DNA from: Hypericum androsaemum
Taxonomy: Eukaryota > Streptophyta > Magnoliopsida > Malpighiales > Hypericaceae
Length of the DNA stretch: 64,000 bases
NCBI GenBank assembly: GCA_963995505.1
Contig: OZ023188.1
Coordinates: forward strand, 19,667,912-19,731,911
Direction of reading: 5' to 3'
Numbering within the stretch: the stretch's first letter is position 1; each line of letters opens with the position of its first letter. Positions 10,802-22,700 of the stretch are shown in pieces. The notes beneath the pieces were generated by a model. That model was not told the origin of the DNA. It was given only the letters and a program-made list of their open reading frames with translations, and made no database searches. The position numbers and the translations under genes are program-made.

Positions 10802-11768
10802 GATCCTTCTCCTATTTCGTCATTTGATGGTTATAATTATTATGTCTTATTTTATGACCATTTTAGCAAGTATGTCTGGCTATATTTTCTCAAGCGTAAA
10901 TCGGAGCTACTTGACGCATTTATCCTATTCCGTACACAGGTTGAAAAACACTTCGAACGACCCATCAAAACCTTCCAATCCGACTGGGGGGCGAATATCA
11001 GGCACTCCACAAATACCTTACCCAAAATGGCATCACCCATCGCATATCTTGCCCCTATACCCCGAGAAAAACGGGTGTGCAGAACGCAAGCACCGCCATA
11101 TAGTCGAAACCGGACGAGCAATCCTCCACCACACATCCATTCCCTTAAGATATTGGTCATTAATATTTGAGTCGGCAGCATACCTAATCAACCGAACACC
11201 CACCCCGCTACTAGAACACACCACACCTTACATGAAGCTATTTGGGGAATCACCAACCTTATCCAACCTTCGAATAATAGGCTGCCTATGCTACCCTTGG
11301 ATGCGTCCTACCACCAAACACAAACTCGAACCTAGATCAGCTCCGTGTGCGTTTGTGGGATATAGCCGTAATCATAAGGGTTATTGTTGTCTAGATCTTT
11401 CCACTAATAAAATTGTTGTCTCTCGCCATGTGCTATTTGACGAGTCTACTTTTCCATTTACAGATCCGAGGTACACCGGTGGTCGTGCCAACACATCGAA
11501 CCCACATGAGAACCCTGACAGCTTTCCTATTGGGCCAGATTACTCCTCAGGCCCAGCGGACCCACCCAGAGGCGGCCCATCCGATACAGCTACACCACCT
11601 ATCGGGCCACAGTTGAGCCCAACAATTTTCCTCCCAGCTGCGCCCCGGCCCTCTCCTCCCTCGGCCCAAAACTGCCAGCCCAGCACGGGGGAGCCGTCTC
11701 CAACTATCGAGCCCCCTCCTGCTCTGCCTGCACCTCCGGAGATACGGGTCTACACCCGTCGACCATGA
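10802..11768 (+). pseudogene. Copia-2 integrase
   Basis: Integrase blocks are visible (YDHFSKYVWLY-like in one frame, EKNGCAERKHRHIVETGRA in the open frame 10782-11768), followed by a long Pro-rich linker ending EIRVYTRRP. A frame change near 11000 in the SDWGGEY-like motif separates the first and last catalytic acidic residues. Confidence 0.8.
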
Positions 11769-11981
11769 CCAACCGCTCCACAGCCTTCATCATTACCGGC
11801 ACCGGCACCGGCCCCGCCAAGTCCTCCTCTACCAGCGGCTCCCACCGTACCAAAGCGGACCCACCCGATGACAACCAGGTCCCAAAAGAATTCGATGACG
11901 GCCCTAATTATTACTGCCTCGACTTAAAAAGTTCCAACTTGCTTCACTCAAGCCAGTAAAAGCCCCCACTGGCGTGCCGCG

Positions 11982-13487
11982 ATGATGGAGGAGTTTAACG
12001 CACTACTGAAGAACGAGACTTGGGTCCTTGTTCCTCGGGCGACTGCGACTAACCTACTCGAAAACAAATGGGTCTTTCGAGTTAAGTATCACGCTGATGG
12101 ATCTATCGCCCGCTACAAAGCACGTCTGGTGGCTAAAGGCTTCCAACAAAGGCCGGGCATTGACTATCAGGAGACGTTTAGTCCGGTGGTCAAACCGGCA
12201 ACCGTTCGATTGTTGCTTGCCATATCGGTATCTCGCGGTTGGCCCGTCCGTCAACTAGACATCTCAAATGCATTTCTACACAGGCAGCTCTCCGAATCTG
12301 TTTACATGGTGCAACCACCGGGCTTCGCTCATCCTCAATACCCGGACTATGTGTGTAAGCTTCGTAAGTCACTATATGGGTTGAAACAAGCCCCTCGAGC
12401 TTGGTTCCATTGCCTGCGTGCAGCTCTCTATGAATTTGGGTTTCTTGGGTCGAAAACAGACAACTCCCTGTTCTATCTAAACCGAGATCAGATGCATTTG
12501 TTCGTGCTCGTGTACGTGGACGATATTTTAGTCACCAGAAATAACATGGCCTCTCTCCAACAGTTGGTGAAGTTCCAAGAGCAAAAATTCGCGGTAAAAG
12601 ATCTTGGTCTATTATCTTATTTCCTTGGAATTGATACAATTCGATGCAAACAGGGAATGATTCTATCACAGTCTAAGTACATTGGTGAGATATTGGACAA
12701 GGCCAAGATGGCCAGCTGCAACACCTTGGCCACACCAGCTACTGTTGCCGAAAGTGCTTCTGCCCAAGACAAAGATTGCAACGAGGAGCTATATCGCTAA
12801 ATAGTTGGCAGCCTGCAGTACCTTGGTGTAACCCGCCCTGAGATTGCATTTGCCATTGGTCGTGCCTCTCACTATATGCATAGCCCCACACCGGCGCACT
12901 GGAGCTCAGTTAAGCGCATCTTGCGCTACCTGCAAGGCACACGACATCATGGACTTCTTTTACGCCCCTCCAAGTCTCATTCGCTGGCCGGATACAGCGA
13001 TGAGGACTGGGCCAGCTGTGTTGAGGACCGGGCCAGCTGTGTTGAGGACCGTCGCTCCACCACAGGCTACGGCGTCTACCTCGGACCCAACCTCATCTCC
13101 TGGGCCTCCAAGAAGCAAAGATCTGTGTCACGGTCTTCAACTGAAGCAGAATACCGGGCACTTGCAACCGTTGCCTCTGAAATCATTTGGATTCAGTCCC
13201 TCATCAAAGAAATCGGACTACCAAGCACCTCTCCACCTGTTCTTTGGTGTGACAATCTTGGAGCAACATACTTATCGGCCAATCCGGTGTTCCACGCCCG
13301 ATCAAAGCATATGGAAATAGACTTTCACTTCGTACGGGAGCTTGTCCAAGCGGGACTTCTGTTCGTGCGCTACATCTCAGGTCGTGATCAAATAGCCGAT
13401 ATTCTCACTAAACCACTACCGCGACAGAGATTCCAAGAGCTAAGATCCAAGCTCATGGTCACTGACCATTCACTTGCGGGGGAGTAA
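11982..13487 (+). pseudogene. Copia-2 reverse transcriptase and RNase H
   Basis: The frame 11982-12800 covers RT from MMEEFNALLKNETWVLVPR through KSLYGLKQAPRAWF and YVDD (12513-12524). A stop near 12798 (after EELYR) interrupts it, and RNase H continues in 12876-13487, ending with DILTKPLPRQ. A perfect 21-bp tandem duplication near 13009-13050 doubles a seven-residue block (ASCVEDR) beside the RNase H DEDW motif. Confidence 0.87.
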
Positions 13488-13740
13488 TGAGATACCATAT
13501 CTGTCATCCCGTAACTGCAGCAATCCTCATCAATATGTCCAGCTGGTGCATACCATATCTGTTGCACAAGATCAGCAATGGCTCCACAAGATCAGTCTTC
13601 ATTTGAATTCAAATTCCCTACAATCATGCTCTGCAATTAACTGCTGAATCAATTGCTGTAAATACAAAAATTCCATAGATGTCTATATATGTAACAATCT
13701 GTACAGACAAAGTATCAATGAGACAGCAACACCTTTTATA
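13485..13740 (+). repeat. Copia-2 3' LTR
   Basis: 256 bp, about four differences from the 5' LTR; followed by the GTGAG duplication. Confidence 0.93.
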
Positions 13741-13819
13741 GTGAGGACTTGAAAATGTATATTCTCTAATGTGATCCTGTCGCAAAAGAGCTTATCCAAA
13801 TTGGCTTGTGGCTTTGCAG

Positions 13820-15913
13820 GTGGTATTGATAGAGAATGCTATCAACACTCGACCATTTTCTGATCAAGTTTTGACTTGCCTGCCTCCATTGCCGTGGTCA
13901 GTTTCCCCTGAAGATTTAGCCAACCCAATGAGGGTAGATTTGAGACATTTGTGTGTCTTCAGTGTTGACCCTCCAGGTCTCTAACCTCATATACCGTTTG
14001 TTTTTTCCCATTTAGCATTTCCCAATTACTGAATAGAAATTTTGATTTTGCTCATGGTGCATTCAGGGTCCAAGGATATTGATGATGCACTTCATTGCAC
14101 ATTACTCCCAAGTGGAAATTTTGAAGTTGCAGTGCGTATCCTTCTGTAAGAAGGTTGTGAACTAAGTTGAGAAATATTGATGTGAGACGGTAAGTTAAGG
14201 GGTAAAGCTGTAAAGCTGCTAGTGTGGTCGGAATGGCTGGCAATTCTGGAAACAGTTTAGCCTTATTTTGTCAGATCCTATAAGGATAGACAACTTACAT
14301 AACCTAACTGTTGTGCTACCAAGGAGTTGAGGATCTTAAAGCATGCATAATTAACTTGCAGAGGAAAATTGTATTTCCTGCTTTCATTTATTAACTCCAG
14401 ATACATACTTGGCAGTTCCAACTCTGTTGACTTACCTCTCTTTTGCATGGTACTCCCTGTAAAGGTGCTCGTACCTTTCCAATCCTAACTCGCTGATCTT
14501 TTTCTCCAAATATGGTCTCTTCTCTACTTGTTTTCCTTTAGTGATTGAATTAGATATTGCTGATGTGACAAACTTTATTCACCCTGGCACTCCCCTTGAT
14601 GATGAGGCTTCTCAACGAGCCACGTCTGTCTACCTTGTTGAGCGTCGTATTGACATGCTTCCAAAACCATTAACCAAAGGTATTGTTTATTCCAAAGTGT
14701 GGAATTTATGAAGTACTGATTGCCGCTTCTACTTTTGATCAGATCAACTTTAGTAACAAAGTCTGTTTCTTCATCCCCAGACATATGCTTTCTCAGAGCC
14801 GACGTGGAAAGGCTAGCTTTCTCAGTCATTTGGGTATGTGTCATTCAAAGTTATATTCATTATGTTTATCGTCTCAGGCTCAGCATCTCCAAGATTAATT
14901 ATTTTCTTACTGAAACCAAAAAGACTTTAGTAGATGGGCAGAAGTCCCAAAATTTTGGTGTTATTAGAGACAATGTCAATCTATCACTGTTTTGGTTTTA
15001 AAAATTTCGAGGCCCATTAGTTGGCCAAACTTTTGTTAGGAGACATTAAGTATATATGAAGATGAACATGTGTTTCTAATACAGTTAGGAGTGGTGGTAT
15101 TTTGTCACAAAGAATGCCAAATTCGTCACTGGTTTGATCATGTCCCTCGCTTGAGTAAATGCCCGCTAGAAGTCTGGAATTTTTTTAAATATACACAAGT
15201 ACAACACTTGGATATTACAATTTGCTTTCCACTACTAGCTTTCCATCTTTATATTCGATGCATCAGCTCTATTTTGTTTCTTTTCTCAGTCCAAGGATAG
15301 TTCTAGCATTAGACTTGTAATCGACGAGACTGTAATCTCAACTGAAAGTCCCAATCAGTGTGTTATTTGCAGACGATTGGTTGATCCCATCACAAAAGAT
15401 TTGAGAAACATGAATGCTTTGGCTAAGGTTAGTGCATGTGAGATGACTGCAAATATTCCTTCAATAATGCCATGAATTGTAGATCATGCATTTATTAGTA
15501 CATTGACTAACCTTGCATCTACAATAAATTTCAGATCGTGGATACTCCAGATCATGAGACAGAGGCGAATAGACAGAGGAGCTTTAACTCTTGCATCTGC
15601 GGAGGTTAAATTTCATATTGATACTGAGACTCATAATCCTCTTGATATTGGTAAGTTGTCCAATAGTGAACATTATGCAGATACTGGAATGTTGGACTAT
15701 CAGATTAGGATCAACGATGTCATATTCACATGAAGTATTACATAACTCATCGGTGGTGCCAGCTACGGTGAAATTCTCTTACGAACTATTGTTTTCCATA
15801 GGTATGTATCAGATACTAGAAGCAAACCAGATGGTAGAGGAGTTTATGTTGGGTGCTAATGTCTCAGTCGCTGAAACAATCCTAAAAAGTTTTCCACACT
15901 GTTCCCTGCTAAG
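13820..15913 (+). pseudogene. RRP44A: RRP44A exons 9-15 (RNB catalytic domain, first half), one exon missing
   Basis: Exon 9 (13820-13976) encodes VVLIENAINTRPFSDQVL and VFSVDPPG. Exon 10 (14067-14135) encodes SKDIDDALHC with the catalytic aspartates. Exon 11 (14554-14679) encodes IADVTNFIHPGTPLDDEA. Exon 12 (14781-14833) encodes ADVERLAFSVIW. The next block of the family, about 35 residues around SYVEAQARMDD, is not found between 14834 and 15372. Exon 13 (15373-15427) resumes at RLVDPITKDLRNMNALAK. Exon 14 (15551-15650) has IMRQRRIDRGALTLASAEV and exon 15 (15802-15913) has EANQMVEEFMLGANVSVAE. The intron after exon 15 holds Copia-3. Confidence 0.87.
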
Positions 15914-15938
15914 GTATGGCGATAACTTCTAGTCATTG

Positions 15939-16463
15939 TGATGATTTCTCATATCACATATATGTATATATATATGGCGAATATAACATATGACAATCTA
16001 GAAATCATATAATAAATAACATTAAATAAATTCACGAATGAATTCGTTAAATCATAAACACACTTACTTGTTGTAGTGCAGTATCCACAGGATCGTAACA
16101 GATTCTTGTCACCGGTCGGTTCTTACTCACGGTATGTCGGAGTCAAGAACAATTTCCACGACCTCTATTTGCCTCGGAGTCGAATCGAGAACTTAGGGAT
16201 CAAATTCCCTTTATGTGTGTTTCCTATAATCCCAATTCTCCACCACTTTCATCTCTATCCCACCCTTTGCCTCGTTCTCCTTCTCCTTCATTTAAAGGAG
16301 AAATTATTCCTCACCTTAACCACTACAATGGTGGTAAGTCCACTAAGGCAAATTAGTGGAGCAATAATGAGTGGAAAAAATTAGTGGCTTGTCCACTAAA
16401 TTACGAGGAGGTTAATTGATTGGATGTGGATTAATGAGGTTAATCATGGGTGATATACCAACA
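15939..16463 (-). repeat. Copia-3 3' LTR
   Basis: 525 bp, TGATGATTTC to ATACCAACA. Contains a TATATATATA stretch near 15966. Confidence 0.92.
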
Positions 16464-18068
16464 ATCTCCCACTCACACATGATTGAACATATTCAATATT
16501 TTCTCTTATCGTAATAGGCAAATATTTCGTGCGACCAGCATACATCGAGTGCACATAGCTAAACTCAAGAGCACTTTTCGGCCACTTGAATGATAGCATC
16601 TCGATATCTCCATTACGTAAAGTATGCCTTACCCTAGATCTCATTTCACATTCTTTGTTTCCACATGTGATTTCTGAAACAATCTATTCGTGTTCACTAT
16701 TGTATTGCTCTCAATACAATAGGTGCACCAGTGAACCACGAAGCTTTTCGAATGTGATCAATAAAGAACCTTCTCCCTTAACAATATTTTTTCCATCATG
16801 ATCCAGCCTGCTTTTCCAGTCAGCCTTGCCAGGTCGAATCAAACATGACCCTTTAAAGACTTTCCAAGCTAGCAGCACTGAATCATATTTCCAAAATATA
16901 TTTAGGATCTTAAGGGTAGTGTTCTGAAAACCATAGTTTTCGGAGTTGGTCTCACACCAGGAAAACTGAAATCACTAAATAATAAAATTGATTTCCCATC
17001 CATTGGTCGAAGAGCACACATGACACAATTCATGTGCTATGGTGTTCTTTCCTGTTAAAGGAGCACATGTCTCTCGCAAATAATACCATACTAGAGCATC
17101 AGCCTCGATGTTTACAAACAACAGCTTTAGTCTACACAAAGACTACTCTAGGCTATCTAGACAGAATTATGGTAAGTTCCACTTACATCTTACTATTGGA
17201 TCCCATATAATCCAATAAGTTCCAAGAACTCATTTAATGTAGCAATTATTGCTTACACATAATCTTGCGCTTTAACAAGACTGCTCTTGTAGTTAAGCAA
17301 GACGGCATTCGTATTTTAGAACAGGCACTCGATAATTCATGATATTCTAAAATTGCCTCATCCCAGTCAAGAATCAACTCACTAACTCCCACTGAGGTAA
17401 ACACCCGTGTGAGTGGGCTACTTCTCTGTCTGACATGCATTCGAGTAAATGTCACTCAAAATAACATTTACATCTGTATTGCTGACATAGCATCAAGTTC
17501 CATTGAATAGTAAATTCAACAGATGCTATACGAGCACAAATAACTCACTCGCAAATCCTGGGACCTGACATGTTTCTCAAAACACATTTGAGGTACAACT
17601 TTGGATCTGCCTTCATATCTCATGTAGATATGTGTTTCATGCTCATTTCTTTACACACAACTATTTCGCAAAGAATCTGCTCACTGATTCTCTTGAGGTC
17701 GTTAGGGATAAATAGATTAAGACTCTTCTTAATAATACCACTTCTTACATAGCAGCTATAGAAGCAAATTAGGCTGTCCCTACAGCTCACTTGGAGATAG
17801 ACACAAGTCTATATATAGCTACTCCACGAGATAGCTACTCCAATTAGCAAGAAGAATAAATCCTGATATGGATTCTCATACTTCCACATCTCGTGCCCAA
17901 TAGGCATTAGTATAACCCATCAATATCAAGTCTCGACTTGATAACTCAATGATGATTCTATAATCATTTTTGAGTACTTCATAATTTCTTGGACCACTTG
18001 TCAATGTGCTTTACTTGGATTGAAACAATCCATAGCATTCGCTTAAAGGACATCTATCACATCCTTTA
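16464..18068 (-). pseudogene. Copia-3 3' end of pol, degenerate
   Basis: A polypurine tract (minus GTGAGTGGGAGAT) lies at 16465-16477. The rest should be the end of reverse transcriptase and RNase H by position. Only short, frameshifted open frames remain, and I could not place individual motifs with certainty. Confidence 0.5.
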
Positions 18069-18073
18069 GCTTC

Positions 18074-19573
18074 TGATGAGTGTGAAAACACTATATCATC
18101 TATGTATGTTTTAGTGTCAATTTTCCATTGTTTCTAGTATTGTTGTGTGTTATTTATCGTTGTATTGTTATATTTCGTGTTTTGAACGTTCTAGTATAGT
18201 TATTGTGATTTTCATTAGTTTTGTTCATTTTTATTTCTAGGAGGCTTTGTGGTGATGCGGGGAGGATATTGGTCTACTTTGGAGCGTGTCAAAGGCGTTC
18301 GGATCAGCCTTGCGGATTGGTGCACGATCGGGAAGGTGACTACATTGGGTGAATTGATCTCGAGAGACTTAAATGAAGATAACTTTTGCATATGAATTCC
18401 AATAGAGACGAGTGAGGCGGTTCTGGAAAGAAGATATCCGGAGCTACAACTTTGTCTTTATAGTCGTCTTCAAATTCGAAGTCTAAGAGGGCCAAAAATG
18501 CGCATGAAGTCAAGCTCTAAATCTGAGGACTCGCCTGACCGAAATCGGCTAAAATTTCGGGACCATTCCGGAATTTGTCAGGACGTTTTCTTGGCTGCCA
18601 TCCCACACCCTTTTGGCTGGAATTCTACTAACAAACTCTCCATACTCTACTACCTTCCATTGTCTCCCACTATCTCCAATTGTCTCCCACTATCTCCCAC
18701 TCCACTCTTCCATACTCCACTAATACTTTGACCACTATCATTGAATTCACTCTTCCTTCCTCCAACAAAAAGATTTCCGTGGCTCCTCTCCCTCCCTTGG
18801 ACCAAAAACGTGGATCACTATTGAAGAGGAGAAGAAGAGAAAAAACGTGGCCATCCTTTGAAGAAGCAAGGAGAGGAAGTGTAGAGAGAGCTTGGAAGGA
18901 ACAAGAAGAAGGAGCTAGGAAGAAGCTCTTGAAGACTCATTGAGCATTTTCTAAACTCTATCTTTGTTGTTAATGTGCTATTTACTTTGTTCAATGTATA
19001 ATTTGTGTTGTTTGTTGAACATGAGTGAGTAGTCAATTTGTGGGTTAGGTGCCTTGATGGCATCTACTACTTAGCCTATGGTTTTGTGGGGTTAATATGT
19101 TAAGGTTTATGAACTAGTTAATGTGTTTAATGCTTAATCTTGATTGATCACCTTGATTATGAACTAAGTTAATGCTAATCGCCGGGAGGGGTTAGGATTG
19201 ACGGACCATTTAACTAGTTAACTAGTTGCCTATTGTAGAGGGATCTCTTTAGGTGGTTAGTTGTCCAAAGGATGATGTTGATAATCGGTAGTTAGTTGGA
19301 TTAGTTGGCTAATTAGTCGCGGGAGCGCGGTTGGTTCACCTAAGCCTAATTAACCATCGATTTAGACTAATCGGTCGCGGGAGCGTTGATTAGTTGCTTA
19401 AAGAACATCCGGACCATAACACGAACTCAATAAACCCCACATGCCATTTGGTTATTTAGTTGTCATTGGCACCAAGCCCACTCTTTCCTTTATTGTTTAC
19501 ATCTTCTCGTTATTTAGTCGTTGTAGTAACCAATTCGTGTAGGAATTGACAAATCCATCACTCGTAGTCCTAA
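18074..19573 (+). repeat. nested Gypsy 5' LTR, 3' truncated
   Basis: 1500 bp matching 22701-24199 of the other LTR. The match ends at GTAGTCCTAA, where deletion has joined it to internal sequence. A 77-codon open frame at 18498-18731, also present in the right LTR, is probably chance. Confidence 0.9.
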
Positions 19574-20256
19574 TTCTTGGCCGACCGTTTCTCAACACGG
19601 CACGTGCCTTGGTGGACATACATGAAGGAAGATTGGTCCTGCGAGTAGGGGAGGAGAAAGTAGAGTTCAAGATGTCCAATGCAATGAGCCACCCTCTTGA
19701 TGAAGGCATGTGCATGAAAGTTGATGTCATGGATGATGGTGTCCTCAAGTTGGGCAAGGAGAGCTCATTGAAGATTGAAGGTGGAATAGATGAAGAGAAT
19801 GACGGAGAACAAGATGATGATGACCTGGAAGAGTTTGAGGAAACAGTTGATGAAAAAGGTCACCATAAGGATTTGGAGCTTGATTTGAAGTATCCTAATC
19901 CACATTCCATCATTAAGGCTCCAAGCTTGGAGTTGAAAGAGCTACCCTCTCATTTACGATATGCATTCTTGAAGGAGGAAGCCAAGCCCGGAGTGGAAAG
20001 GCTTAACAAGGAGGATAAGAAAAAGAAACATGACGCCCACATCGGGAAGAAGGAGTTCAAGGAAGGTGATCAAGTGCTACTCTACAACTCCCGTTTGAAA
20101 CGTTTTTCGGGAAAACACAAGTCCAAGTGGAGTGGACCTTTCAAGGTGGTAAAGGTTTTTCCATTTGGAACCCTCAAATTGGAAAGAAGCAATGGAGGAG
20201 TGTTCAAGGTGAATGGCCAAAGGTGCAAGATTTGCTATGGTGGTAATATGGAATGA
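19546..20256 (+). pseudogene. nested Gypsy pol remnant: protease end fused to integrase C-terminus
   Basis: An open frame of 236 codons whose first residues come from the LTR. It contains ILGRPFLNTARALVDI, typical of the end of the Athila/Tat gag-protease region, then an acidic stretch, then a block ending in FSGKHKSKWSGPFKVVKVFP, typical of the integrase C-terminus of this group. Reverse transcriptase, RNase H and the integrase core are absent, so one large deletion must have joined the parts while keeping an open frame. Confidence 0.8.
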
Positions 20257-22700
20257 CAAGCGGAAGTGCACTCCGTCACCTCACCCTCCAATGCATGAAT
20301 AAGGGAAGTGAAGTCAAGCTAACGACTATAACTTAGCATGTTTTTGTATTGTCTTTATATTTGTCATTGTCTATATGTGTTTTGCTTATTACGTTTGTTC
20401 TTATAATTTTGAAGTGTTAGTTTCATGCTTATGGGCTCTCTCGCATTTTGAAGGTGATTTGGACGGTTGGATGATCGACAAGACACATGGGGGCGTAGCC
20501 CCCGCCGTCCCAAAATGGTACGACCTATGGCTCAACGAGGAGGAAAAATTTCTGGCTTGGCGGACGCCATCTTCCCGGCGTACGCCAGCCAAGTTACAGG
20601 GGGGCTCGAGCATTCAGGAGTTGGCGTCCTACCATAAAAAGGCCATATCTTGGTGCTCGAGTATCCGATGGAGCTGATTCTTGTTGCTACGGAAAGCTAA
20701 GAGGTAGGCCTAAAACTTTGTAGTTGATGATTTCTTCTAGTTCGGGGTATAAGGAGTCTCAAATCGAAGGAATAATCGTGGCTCATCATCAAAGGCCACG
20801 GTCAGGGCCCAGCTGGCGCTATCATTAGTAAACAGGCCATATCTTGGTGCTCGAGACTCGGATTGAGGTGATTCTTATTGCTACGGAAAGCTAAGAGATA
20901 GGCCGACAACTTTGTATTTTATGACTTCTTCGAGTTCAGGGTGGAAGGGGTCTCAAATCTTTGCCAACTAAACCTATTAGAATCCTACCTCATAAATCCT
21001 CCCAATCCACGCAAATGACCGATGGAGCGATCCGGATACAACATCCCGCCACCACCACCTTCTCCACCTCAAGACTAAGGGGAGTTTTCTAGCACTTTAT
21101 TTTTCTTTAATTAATTTTTTTTAAATTACGTTTTGTTTTTGTCTTCGTGATGTCTTGAGTTTGCTTTATGTCTTTGTGATGTTTTGTTCTTTATGTTTGA
21201 TTGATGTCCATGCTTGCTTCTTGCTGCATTTGTTAGTATAGTTCAATTGTTTAGATGTATGTGTGCTCCCTCCACCTTGAGGACAAGGTGTTCTTCAAGT
21301 GTGGGGGTGTGGTTCCACTTAGGAATCCTTTTGTATGTTTAGATATGGTTTGTCTTGATTAGGCAATGATTTGGCATGAATTTTCAAAATTTGACCCCCT
21401 TCAAAATTCTTTAACTTGTGTTAGAAGCTTATCACACACCTAGTTAGGAAATGAATTCGAGCACAAGGCCTAAGAACTTGTAGAAACCTTACCCTCGGTT
21501 ATTTAGACTAGTGGTCTCACTATGTAGATTTGACTAGAGGGTTGATGAGTGACCTTGTGAGAAACTTTGAGCCGAAGGAGGAGACAACCGTCTTCATTTA
21601 TTCATGAGGTGCCTACATGGGTTCGGTTGATCGAGGTATCCTACTAATACTTGACATGGTCTTGGTTGTGTGGCATTAGTGAATGACGGGGGGCTAATCC
21701 TTTGAATTTGAGCCTAGAGCTTTAGAGCCAAGAACCTTTATATCCATTGCTTTGACCCATTGAGCCTAGCCATTCATTGATCATATTATATGTATACCAA
21801 CTCTAAGCCTTATATCCACCATCTTCCCAACCTTTGGTCATCCGATCCGAGGACACATAAGTCTACATGTTTTGGGAAATGATATGTATTGGGTTTAGTT
21901 GGTAGCTTAGTGTTCTTATGGGTTAATTCATTGGGAATTTGGGTAATCGAGAGGCCATACAAAGAAGCCGAGTTTTTGCCTAGAAAATGCCAAGTTTGTG
22001 TTTGTATTTGTAAAAGAAGAAAAAAAAAGAAGAAAAGAAAAAAAGGAAAGAAAAAAAAAGTGAAAGTTGAATAAGGCATTAATAATTGGCATAACTCGTG
22101 CTACATGGTCTTAGAAAATGGGTGAATTTTGGGAGTGTGCTTTAGCGATTTATGGTGAAGATGTTTAGAATAGACGAGTGACTAGAGTACTTTTGTAACA
22201 TGTCCTCGGATTGGGTGGTTTAACTACTATCCATACATATTTCCTCACCTTTACCTTAGCCCCATTACAACCCGATTGAAAGCCCCCTGGTTCACGAGCA
22301 ACTACACGACTTTGAGACACTGTTGAGTAGGACGTAGGATACTTTGAAAGACATCGATCATGTATGCGAGAGATAGGAAGTTGGCTACTTACAAATCGTG
22401 AGCTAAAAATTTCTGAATCTCTGAGTGGTTAACTTTCTAGTTTCTTTTACATAACGATAACACTTGGTTAAACCATCGAGTGGTGAGGTGTCTACCGGTT
22501 CTTACTCTTTGTGTTTGAGTTGATGTACTAGCTAGGTTGTGTGATGATACTTTTGATGTGAGTTTGAAATTTTGAGGGGAATTAAATTGTGAATTTATCA
22601 TGCCTTGTCTTGTCCTTATCATGTTTTCTTTCTTTTATGATTGTGATTGTGTTTGTATGAGCATTGCTTGAGGACAAGCAATGATTCAAGTGTGGGGGTG
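20257..22700 (+). other. nested Gypsy 3' non-coding region
   Basis: No coding remnant is recognised. It holds an imperfect repeat pair (20638-20770 and 20829-20960), an A/G-rich run at about 22012-22070, and two similar motifs of the form CTTGAGGACAAG followed by CAAGTGTGGGGGTG, at 21277-21308 and 22668-22700. The second is the polypurine tract of the 3' LTR; the first is an internal look-alike. Confidence 0.6.

Larger units (their letters stand above)
8836..13740 (+). mobile_element. Copia-2, full-length Ty1/copia LTR retrotransposon with TA...TA ends
   Basis: Two 256-bp LTRs (8836-9091 and 13485-13740) flank a complete copia domain order. The target duplication GTGAG is at 8831-8835 and 13741-13745. 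The primer-binding site TGGTATCAGAGCC starts at 9092 and a GGGGGAG polypurine tract ends at 13484. The LTRs begin TAATGAG and end TTTATA. Only about 4 of 256 LTR positions differ, so the copy is younger than Copia-1. The polyprotein is interrupted by a stop near 10799, a frame change around 10780, stops in the proline-rich linker, and a stop near 12798. It resembles Copia-1 in protein sequence and probably belongs to the same lineage. Confidence 0.94.

Noticed and set aside
18498..18731. 77-codon frame present twice (also 23125-23358)
   Set aside because: It is duplicated only because it lies in both LTRs of the nested Gypsy; no coding features are seen.
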